From: an uncultured Methylococcaceae bacterium
GTDB taxonomy: Bacteria > Pseudomonadota > Gammaproteobacteria > Methylococcales > Methylococcaceae
Length of the DNA: 15,862 bases
Assembly (NCBI GenBank): GCA_903910005.1
Contig: CAIVXW010000281.1
Location: forward strand, 1-15,862
Direction: 5' to 3'
The translations under genes were made by a program, and so were the position numbers. Below the pieces are notes generated by a model. The model had not been told where the DNA came from and did not search any database. It was given only the letters and a program-made list of their open reading frames with translations. Position 1 is the first letter of the stretch. Every line of letters begins with the position of its first letter. Below are positions 7,028-14,153 of this stretch, piece by piece.

Positions 7028-7602
7028 CCCTGACTGACGCTCACGGCGAACGGCGTTATTTCAGGCTTCAGGATGAGGTGATCCTGGCCTGCACCCCGCT
7101 TGATTGCGCCAGTGACAGCAACCGGGATACCCGCCAGCGGGATGCCTGCGATCTCTCCACTGAACTGGAGTACCTCAGTCTGGACTCCAGGCAGTTGTTG
7201 CGGCGGGTGGAAAAACTGGAACCGGTACTGGGTGACTACCTGCTGAATCTGGAGCGGAAAATCCAGGCCATCTCGGCGTATTTGCTCGACCGGGAAACCG
7301 CAACCGTCGACTCAGCCACCCGCTGCACGGTGCTGTTGAGTGCCTGTGGCATCTGCTTCGACTCATGCCAGCCCCTGGCAACCGGCGATACGGTGGAGCT
7401 GCGCCTGATCCTGTTGCCGGAACGCACCGGCCTGCGTCTGTACGGTCGGGTGATTCACTGCGTGCCCCCATCCGCCACAAAGCCCCTGCCTACGGTGGGG
7501 ATCGACTTTATCGACATTACCGAACAGGATCAGGAGATTCTGATCGCCCACCTGCTCCGGGTTGAACGCAGGCAACGCCGACAGCCCCCATCCCCCGACT
7601 AA
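7024..7602 (+). CDS. PilZ-like domain protein with a degenerate c-di-GMP motif
   Basis: This 192-residue cytoplasmic protein starts with GTG overlapping the rarA stop (GTGA). Residues 10-14 read RRYFR, fitting the RxxxR part of a PilZ c-di-GMP site. Residues about 40-95 are likely helical and rich in Leu, Arg and Glu (RQLLRRVEKLEPVLGDYLL). The beta-barrel part follows, with LLSACGICF at 104-112, GDTVELRLILLP and TVGIDFIDI. The usual (D/N)xSxxG is here LLSACG: Ser106 and Gly109 are present but Leu104 replaces the acidic or amide residue, so binding of c-di-GMP is doubtful. The C-terminus is basic (RVERRQRRQ). Proteins with this layout, RxxxR at the N-terminus then helices then barrel, occur in gammaproteobacteria. 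The role is unknown. Confidence 0.8.
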   Translation: MTLTDAHGERRYFRLQDEVILACTPLDCASDSNRDTRQRDACDLSTELEYLSLDSRQLLRRVEKLEPVLGDYLLNLERKIQAISAYLLDRETATVDSATRCTVLLSACGICFDSCQPLATGDTVELRLILLPERTGLRLYGRVIHCVPPSATKPLPTVGIDFIDITEQDQEILIAHLLRVERRQRRQPPSPD

Positions 7603-7604
7603 CC

Positions 7605-8624
7605 ATGCCGCTTGACGATGCCAGCGCGATCCGTGCCCGCCAGCAGGTACTGGGGTTCCTGTCCGACAATGCCGTACACTCCGGGCACGAACTGGCCGCA
7701 ACCCTGGGTCTGAGCCATTCTGCCGTCCAGGCAACACTCCAGACCCTGGAAAAACTCGGCCTGGATGTTCACGCCGTGCCGGGGCAGGGCTATCACCTGC
7801 CACATCCGGTGGAAATGCTGGACGCCGATACCCTGCAACGACACCTGCACCCGCTCAGTCGAACTCACATTGGCCGACTCGACCTGCATCCCCACCTTGA
7901 TTCCACCAACACCCGCCTCATGCAGCAGGCCCGGGCAGGCACCGCGTGCAGTGGCCAGGTCTGCCTGGCTGACTCCCAGGGAGCCGGACGCGGACGCATG
8001 GGGCGAGACTGGATTTCTCCGCCCGGTGCCAATGTTTATCTGTCGCTGTTATGGCAGTTCGAGAACCCGGCCAGTCTGACCGGTCTGAGCCTGGCTCTGG
8101 GGGTTGCGGTGGCGCGGGCACTCCAGGCCGAACACCTGACCGGCGTCAACCTCAAATGGCCCAACGATATTCTCTGGCAGGACAAAAAACTGGGCGGCAT
8201 CCTGATCGAAGCCACCGGCACGGTCGGGGGAGGCTGCCAGGTTGTCATCGGACTCGGACTCAACCGCTACATCCCACCTCGGCTGAGCGGTGCCATCGAC
8301 CAGGCCTTCACCGATCTTTATCGTATTCAGGGGCAGGCCATGCCTTCCCGCAACCGGCTGATCGCACAGATCCTGAACGAAATGATCCCCCTGCTGGTCT
8401 CCTATCCCCGGCAGGGACTGGCCGCCTGGCTGGATGAATGGAAAACCCTGCATCACTGGACTGGACGCGAAGTCACCCTGATACAGGGCGAGCGTCACGT
8501 TCAGGGCGTACTGGAGAATATATCCGGGCAGGGCTTGTTGATTCTCCGCACCCCGGAGGGCACCCTCCATGAATTCGGCTCGGGTGATGTCAGGCTCAAA
8601 CGCAGCGCATCAGCCCCTTTTTGA
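7605..8624 (+). CDS. birA: Biotin-protein ligase / biotin operon repressor BirA
   Basis: BirA activates biotin with ATP and attaches it to the carrier subunit of acetyl-CoA carboxylase; the long form also represses biotin synthesis genes. The 339-residue product has an N-terminal winged helix-turn-helix (about 15-66, including SGHELAATLGLSHSAVQATLQ), so it is of the regulatory class. The catalytic core shows GRGRMGRDW (128-136), the biotin-binding loop, then KWPND (184-188) and KLGGIL with Lys195. The C-terminal SH3-like cap ends FGSGDVRL. Length is close to E. coli BirA (321). It begins 2 nt after the PilZ-like stop with no Shine-Dalgarno sequence, so coupling is likely. No bio operon lies in the window, so its operator cannot be checked here. 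Confidence 0.96.
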   Translation: MPLDDASAIRARQQVLGFLSDNAVHSGHELAATLGLSHSAVQATLQTLEKLGLDVHAVPGQGYHLPHPVEMLDADTLQRHLHPLSRTHIGRLDLHPHLDSTNTRLMQQARAGTACSGQVCLADSQGAGRGRMGRDWISPPGANVYLSLLWQFENPASLTGLSLALGVAVARALQAEHLTGVNLKWPNDILWQDKKLGGILIEATGTVGGGCQVVIGLGLNRYIPPRLSGAIDQAFTDLYRIQGQAMPSRNRLIAQILNEMIPLLVSYPRQGLAAWLDEWKTLHHWTGREVTLIQGERHVQGVLENISGQGLLILRTPEGTLHEFGSGDVRLKRSASAPF

Positions 8625-8642
8625 CGATGTGAGTCTACCGCA

Positions 8643-10070
8643 ATGAAACGACTTTTAACCCTGTCCAGCCTGCTGTGTTTTTCTGCCGGACTCGTGGCGG
8701 ACGAGCTGACCCAAACGGCACAGATGCTGGATCTGACCCGGCATCCCATTGGCTACATGGCCCTGTTCCTGTTTTTCCTGGCCTATGCCCTGGCCATGAT
8801 CGAGGAAATCACCGCCCTGCGAAAATCCAAGCCCATGGTACTGGCCGCCAGCCTGATCTGGGTGTTGATTGCCGCCCAGTACGTCAGCGAACACCGGGCA
8901 GAGCTGTCCGAACAGGCCTTTCGCAGCAGTCTGCTGGGGTTTGCCGAACTGTTCCTGTTCCTGACGGTATCCATGACCTATCTCAACGCGATGGAGGATC
9001 GGGGCATATTCGATAATCTCAAAATCTGGCTGCTCCGCAAGCGAATGAGCTACCGACAGATTTTCTGGCTGACCGGTGCCCTGTCTTTCGTACTGTCCTC
9101 CGTACTCAACAATCTGACCACCTCCCTGCTGATGGGCTCCGTCATCATGGCGGTGGGCCGGGACAACCGGCGGTTCATCCGGCTGGCCTGCATCAATGTG
9201 GTGGTGGCCACCAATGCAGGTGGCTCATTCAGCCCGTTCGGCGACATTACCACCCTGCTGGTCTGGCAAAAGGGCGTAGTGCCATTTGCGGCCTTTTATT
9301 CCCTGCTACTGCCCTCGATCATCAATTTTGCCGTACCGGCCCTGATCATGTATTTTTTCATACCCCGGGGCAAACCGGCGGCGACCGCCGACCAGATGGC
9401 CCTGAAACGGGGCGGCGTGGCCGTTATCATCCTGTTCATACTGACCATCATTACTGCCATCCTGTTTGAAAACCTGCTGAGCCTGCCACCGGCCGGCGGC
9501 ATGCTGATGGGGCTGACCTATCTTAAATTCTTGAGTTTTTACCTGCAGAAAACCGGCGGTGATACCGCCCTTGAGACCAGTGAGGGAGAGGCGAGGCTAC
9601 TGGCAGAACCTGCTGAAAAAAGTCCGTCATTCGACGTATTCAAGCAGGTATCGGCCCTGGAGTGGGATACCATGCTGTTTTTCTACGGGGTGATGGTCAG
9701 CGTGGGCGGGTTGAGTTTCATCGGCTATCTGACACTGGCGTCGGGTTTTCTCTACACCGACCTTGATCCAACCATCGCCAACGTCCTGGTCGGAATCATT
9801 TCCGCCTTTATCGACAACGGCACCATCATGTACGCGGTACTGACCATGAATCCTGCCATCTCGCAGGGGCAATGGCTACTGGTAACCCTGACCGCCGGGG
9901 TCGGCGGCAGCCTGCTTGCCATTGGTTCTGCCGCCGGCGTCGGCCTGCTGGGACAAGCCAAAGGCATCTACACCTTTGGCTCTCACCTCAAATGGATGCC
10001 GGTGATTGCACTGGGCTATGCCGCCAGCATTGCCACCCATTTCCTCATCAACAGCCGCTGGTTTACCTGA
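8643..10070 (+). CDS. nhaD: NhaD-type Na+/H+ antiporter
   Basis: This inner-membrane transporter exchanges Na+ (or Li+) for protons and helps cells live at raised salt or pH. The 475-residue product has an N-terminal hydrophobic segment that looks like a cleavable signal (residues 1-19), then roughly a dozen membrane spans. The conserved blocks SSVLNNLTT (152-160) and NAGGSFSPFGDITT (191-204) are typical of NhaD in the ion transporter superfamily. EEITALRKSKP at 54-64 and a conserved Asp in SAFIDNGTIMYAVL near the C-terminus also fit. It starts 18 nt after birA and ends the housekeeping run. Related members of the superfamily move other anions or organic acids, but the signature blocks favour NhaD. 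Confidence 0.93.
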   Translation: MKRLLTLSSLLCFSAGLVADELTQTAQMLDLTRHPIGYMALFLFFLAYALAMIEEITALRKSKPMVLAASLIWVLIAAQYVSEHRAELSEQAFRSSLLGFAELFLFLTVSMTYLNAMEDRGIFDNLKIWLLRKRMSYRQIFWLTGALSFVLSSVLNNLTTSLLMGSVIMAVGRDNRRFIRLACINVVVATNAGGSFSPFGDITTLLVWQKGVVPFAAFYSLLLPSIINFAVPALIMYFFIPRGKPAATADQMALKRGGVAVIILFILTIITAILFENLLSLPPAGGMLMGLTYLKFLSFYLQKTGGDTALETSEGEARLLAEPAEKSPSFDVFKQVSALEWDTMLFFYGVMVSVGGLSFIGYLTLASGFLYTDLDPTIANVLVGIISAFIDNGTIMYAVLTMNPAISQGQWLLVTLTAGVGGSLLAIGSAAGVGLLGQAKGIYTFGSHLKWMPVIALGYAASIATHFLINSRWFT

Positions 10071-10337
10071 ACCTGCGGCACGGCCAACGGGGCGTTAGCC
10101 GATTTCGCCCCTCGCCACTCGCCCTGCAAGAAAGCTCAAACAACCATCCACCTGCTGTGGTATCTGGCTTGATTCGGCAATTTCCAAACGGCTTCCGTAA
10201 GAAAATGTAAGAATTTTGTCCCTCAATGTCTGCTACAAAGTGGCATCCGCCATTGCATAACCCAATGGGTAACCCGGGAATTACGGGAACACATGCTGAA
10301 AACCATCTCGTATCAAGTCGTAGTCTTCTGAAAATCC
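10071..10337. other. Intergenic region upstream of the nonribosomal peptide genes
   Basis: These 267 bases hold no gene that I can support. From about 10170 the sequence is more AT-rich than its surroundings. GTAAGAA occurs twice exactly 10 bp apart (10197-10203 and 10207-10213). A compact pair of dyads lies at 10250-10270: CCATTG with CAATGG, and ACCCA with TGGGT around one base. No convincing -35/-10 pair was found, yet the distance from nhaD and the AT-rich patch suggest that the peptide genes have their own promoter here. An in-frame stop at 10329-10331 shows that the next gene does not extend upstream. Confidence 0.4.
10089..10111 (+). terminator. Weak hairpin after nhaD
   Basis: GGGGCG (10089-10094) pairs with CGCCCC (10106-10111) across an 11-nt loop, 18 nt past the nhaD stop. 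No T-run follows, so this is at best a poor intrinsic terminator. Confidence 0.2.
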
Positions 10338-13300
10338 ATGCATATTCAACCTGCCGCCACCACCTTTCCGATTCTCGGACTTTATACCGACCGCTCCCGC
10401 ACGGGCCAGTCCGCTGGCCGACTGGCTTCACTGGGCATCGACATCCCACCGCTCACGCCAAACGCCAATGCCAGCCCGTCGGCCATTCTGCTGGCTACCT
10501 TTCAAACCCTGCTGTACCGTTATACCCATCAGGCTGAAATCGTAACGGGCATACCGGTTGAGGCGGCAGGCACACCCACGAACTGGGGCGTGGTTTGCGC
10601 CAGTTTTTCCCACCCGGCTGAAGGCACGCTACGGTTTCTGGATGTAGCACTCCATGCTGACAAGGCACTGGGGCAGTTGGCTGCCGGTGCCCAGCCGCTG
10701 GAAGCCCTGTATCGCAGCCATCCGCATGAAATCGCCGACCACCATGCACCGTTGTTCCAGGCCGGCTGGTGTTACCGGACACTCACCCGGCCCGAAGCGG
10801 CAGAGCAACGGGCGTCATTCTGGCATCAGGGCATTCCCGGTACGACCCCGCTGGATCTGGCACTCGACATCACCGACCTGGATGGCAGCCTGAAAGCCAC
10901 TTTTCTCTACAATGCGGCCCTGTTCGACCAGCAAACCCTGGCACGCATGGCACAGCACTTCCTGAACCTGCTGGCCGATGCCCTCCATCATGCCGAAAAG
11001 TCCCCCCTGGATTTGTCCCTGCTGGATTCAGCCGAAAGCAACCGACTGCTGTACCAGTGGAATGACACCCGGGTCGCTTATCCGGCGAACGTCTGCCTGC
11101 ATCAGTTGTTTGAAGCCCAGGTACAACGCACGCCGGATGCCATTGCCCTGATATACGGGACAGAAACCCTGACCTACCGGCAACTGGACGCCCGTGCCAA
11201 TCAACTGGCGCACCACCTGCAAGGCCTGGGCGTCGTGCCCGACCAACGGGTTGGCATCTGTTGCGAGCGTTCAATCGAGATGGTGGTGGGGCTGTTCGGC
11301 ATCCTCAAGGCGGGCGGTGCCTATGTGCCACTGGATCCCACCTATCCCCGTGACCGGCTGGCATTCATGGTCGATGACGCGGGTGTTCCGGTTCTGCTGA
11401 CCCAATCCCGTCTGATCGAACAGTTGCCCAAAACCGGGGCACGGATTGTCAGCCTGGACGGTGACTGGCCGCAGATTGCCCAGGCACCGACCACGCCGCC
11501 CGTGGTCACGGTCACCGCCAGCCATCTGGCCTACATGATTTACACCTCCGGTTCCACCGGCAATCCCAAGGGGGCCATGAACGAACACCGGGGCATCTGC
11601 AACCGGCTGCTATGGATGCAGGATGCCTTCCGGCTGGATGCCTCCGATACCGTCCTGCAGAAAACCCCGTTCAGTTTCGATGTCTCGGTGTGGGAGTTTT
11701 TCTGGCCCCTGCTGGCCGGAGCCCGTCTGGTCATTGCCCGGCCCGAGGGCCACAAGGATCCGGGCTATCTGCTGAACCTGATCGAATCAGAAAAGGTCAC
11801 CACCCTGCACTTCGTGCCACCCATGCTGCATGTTTTCCTTGAAGTCATGGACAACGGTCGCGCTGCATCGCTGCGTCGGGTCATCTGCAGCGGCGAAGCC
11901 CTGCCGTATGAACTACAGGAACGATTCCTTGCCCGGTCCAGTGCTGAACTGCACAACCTGTACGGTCCCACCGAAGCGGCAGTGGATGTCAGCCACTGGC
12001 ACTGCCGGGCTGACAGCGGACTCACCATCGTGCCCATCGGCAAGCCCATTGCCAACACCCGGCTCTACATTCTGGATTCAGCCTCCCGGCCTACGCCACA
12101 GGGGGTACCCGGAGAACTGCACATTGGTGGCATCCAGGTAGGACGGGGATACCACAACCGCCCGGAACTGACCCGGGAAAAGTTCATAACCGATCCATTT
12201 GCCGAAGGACGGCTTTACCGTACCGGTGATCTGGCCCGTTTCCTGCCGGATGGCAACATTGAGTTCCTGGGCCGTATTGACCATCAGGTCAAGATACGCG
12301 GGTTCCGTATTGAACTGGGTGAAATCGAAGCGGCCCTGAGTCAGCATCCGGCGGTACAGCAGGCAGTGGTACTGGTTCATCAGGATCGACACGGTGACAA
12401 ACAGCTTAACGCCTATCTGGTCACAGAGCCGGACTGGCAGCCCGACGCTGAGGCGGGCGGCCAGGTCGAGGAGCATGTGGCCCTGTGGCAAAGCCTGTAC
12501 GAGGAAACCTACCGCCAGGCCGAGGCCAGCGATGACCCTACCTTTAATATCAGTGGCTGGAACAGCACCTACACCGGCCAACCCATTCCGGCCAGTGAAA
12601 TGCGCGAATGGGTCGAGGGTACGGTCGCCCGCATTCTGGCCCTCAAACCACGCCAGGTGCTGGAACTGGGCTGCGGCACCGGCCTGTTGCTGTCCCGGGT
12701 GGCGCCGCACTGCGAGAGTTATGTGGGTGCTGACATTTCCGAAACCGGCCTGAACCACATCCGCGCCTTTCAGACCCGGGTACCCGGACTGGAACGAATC
12801 ACCCTGCTGCACCGGGGAGCCCACGAAACCGATGACATGGCCACCGACAGCGTGGATGCCGTCGTCATCAATTCGGTGATCCAGCATTTCCCCGATGCCG
12901 ATTATCTGGTCAGGGTGCTGCAGGGGGCGGCCCGACTGGTCAGGGCCGGTGGACACATTTTCGTGGGCGATGTCCCCAACATGCTGCTGCGGGAAACCTT
13001 CAATGCATCGGTGCAATGGTTCAAGGCCGGGGATGACGATAGCGTCAATCAGGTATGGCTCAGGATGCGGCAACAGATGGATGCCGAAAAGGACCTGCAG
13101 TTTGCGCCGGCCTTTTTCATCAGTCTGGCCCGGTTCGTACCGGGACTGACCCATGTCCAGATTGTGCCGAAACCCGGCTATTCGCAGAACCAGCTCACCC
13201 GGTTCCGCTTTGATGCCATTCTCCACATCGGCAACCCGGCCGAACCGGTTCCGGTTCCGGCAGACAGTCCGGACTGGCAGGCGGACGGCATGAGCCTGGA

Positions 13301-14153
13301 CACGCTGCGTCAGCATCTTGATCAGCACAAACCAGCCGTCCACGCGGTTCGCAACATTCCCAATGCCCGCCTGGTCAGTGAAGCGACCACACTGGCGCGA
13401 CTGCGGGAGGCCGATCCAGCCGAGTTGATCGGGGCATTGCGGAACACACCAACCCCGCCACAAGCCACCGGCATTGAACCGGAAGACCTGCAGCAACTGG
13501 CCGCCGAGCAGGGTTACCAACTGGAGTTGTCCTGGGTCAATACCGACGAACAGGGGGCGTTTGATGCCTTGTTCGTGCGTGCGACCGACACCCGCCCGCC
13601 GTACTCCTTTGGCACTGCCATGCCACGCGGGCACTGGCGTGACTATGCCTTCAATCCCCACACCGCCAAGCGGGGTCGGGTGCTGATTCCGCACCTCAAA
13701 TCGCTTCTGGGAGAACGGCTACCGGATTACATGGTACCGTCGGCCTATACCCTGCTGGAGACCATGCCGCTGTCGCCCTCCGGCAAAATTGACCGCAAGG
13801 CACTGGAAAAACTGTCGCAGGAGGCGCATCCCCCCCGCGAAACCGCATTCGTTGCGGCCCATAATCCGCTGGAAAAAACCCTGGTTCGAATCTGGAGCGA
13901 GGTGCTGGACGAAGCCCGGGTCGGAATTGAGGACAATTTTTTCGTGCTGGGCGGCAACTCACTCAAGGCCATGGTAGTGGCCAACCGCCTGCAGAAATTA
14001 TTCAACAAGGCACTGCCGCCGCTGGTGGTATTCAATGCGCCGACCGTTGCCGGTTTGGCGGTACACCTCATGGAACTGCATCCTGATCTGGATACCCGTC
14101 TGGCCGAAGGGCAGGATGACACCCTGACCGAACGGGAAGAGGGGGAAATTTGA
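10338..14153 (+). CDS. Nonribosomal peptide synthetase: half C domain, serine-type A domain with inserted methyltransferase, carrier domain
   Basis: This 1271-residue synthetase selects, activates and methylates an amino acid held on a carrier arm. Residues 10-235 resemble only the C-terminal half of a condensation domain; no HHxxxDG is present. The adenylation domain starts near 250: A3 YTSGSTGNPKG (403-412 region), A5 NLYGPTE (540-546), A7 YRTGD (627-631), A8 to about 664. Its specificity residues are D448, V449, W452, H491, I516, S518, L541, V549, D550 and K1150, close to the EntF serine code. A methyltransferase (about 710-1085, motif LELGCGTG at 775-782) interrupts it between A8 and A9; A10 is at 1144-1155. 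The carrier has GGNSL with Ser1208 for the phosphopantetheine. An acidic tail follows. Sequence style matches N-methyltransferases, giving N-methyl-serine, but serine O-methylation is known for a similar layout. No clear ribosome-binding site precedes the ATG. Confidence 0.95.
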   Translation: MHIQPAATTFPILGLYTDRSRTGQSAGRLASLGIDIPPLTPNANASPSAILLATFQTLLYRYTHQAEIVTGIPVEAAGTPTNWGVVCASFSHPAEGTLRFLDVALHADKALGQLAAGAQPLEALYRSHPHEIADHHAPLFQAGWCYRTLTRPEAAEQRASFWHQGIPGTTPLDLALDITDLDGSLKATFLYNAALFDQQTLARMAQHFLNLLADALHHAEKSPLDLSLLDSAESNRLLYQWNDTRVAYPANVCLHQLFEAQVQRTPDAIALIYGTETLTYRQLDARANQLAHHLQGLGVVPDQRVGICCERSIEMVVGLFGILKAGGAYVPLDPTYPRDRLAFMVDDAGVPVLLTQSRLIEQLPKTGARIVSLDGDWPQIAQAPTTPPVVTVTASHLAYMIYTSGSTGNPKGAMNEHRGICNRLLWMQDAFRLDASDTVLQKTPFSFDVSVWEFFWPLLAGARLVIARPEGHKDPGYLLNLIESEKVTTLHFVPPMLHVFLEVMDNGRAASLRRVICSGEALPYELQERFLARSSAELHNLYGPTEAAVDVSHWHCRADSGLTIVPIGKPIANTRLYILDSASRPTPQGVPGELHIGGIQVGRGYHNRPELTREKFITDPFAEGRLYRTGDLARFLPDGNIEFLGRIDHQVKIRGFRIELGEIEAALSQHPAVQQAVVLVHQDRHGDKQLNAYLVTEPDWQPDAEAGGQVEEHVALWQSLYEETYRQAEASDDPTFNISGWNSTYTGQPIPASEMREWVEGTVARILALKPRQVLELGCGTGLLLSRVAPHCESYVGADISETGLNHIRAFQTRVPGLERITLLHRGAHETDDMATDSVDAVVINSVIQHFPDADYLVRVLQGAARLVRAGGHIFVGDVPNMLLRETFNASVQWFKAGDDDSVNQVWLRMRQQMDAEKDLQFAPAFFISLARFVPGLTHVQIVPKPGYSQNQLTRFRFDAILHIGNPAEPVPVPADSPDWQADGMSLDTLRQHLDQHKPAVHAVRNIPNARLVSEATTLARLREADPAELIGALRNTPTPPQATGIEPEDLQQLAAEQGYQLELSWVNTDEQGAFDALFVRATDTRPPYSFGTAMPRGHWRDYAFNPHTAKRGRVLIPHLKSLLGERLPDYMVPSAYTLLETMPLSPSGKIDRKALEKLSQEAHPPRETAFVAAHNPLEKTLVRIWSEVLDEARVGIEDNFFVLGGNSLKAMVVANRLQKLFNKALPPLVVFNAPTVAGLAVHLMELHPDLDTRLAEGQDDTLTEREEGEI
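14139..14144 (+). promoter_or_regulatory. Ribosome-binding site of the second peptide synthetase gene
   Basis: GAGGGG lies 5 nt before the TTG at 14150 and inside the end of the first synthetase gene. It supports that TTG over the in-frame GTG at 14165, which would be about 20 nt away. Confidence 0.55.

Noticed and set aside
10241..10257. Sigma-54-like TGGCAT...TTGCA before the peptide synthetase gene
   Set aside because: Eleven nt separate GG and GC instead of the required ten, so it does not fit a -24/-12 promoter.
12078..13694. Long open frame on the minus strand (538 codons) opposite the peptide synthetase; similar ones at 13745-14983 and 2657-3733
   Set aside because: They lie opposite clear protein-coding genes, show no recognisable domain, and are Gly/Gln/His-rich in the way expected for antisense frames of GC-rich genes.
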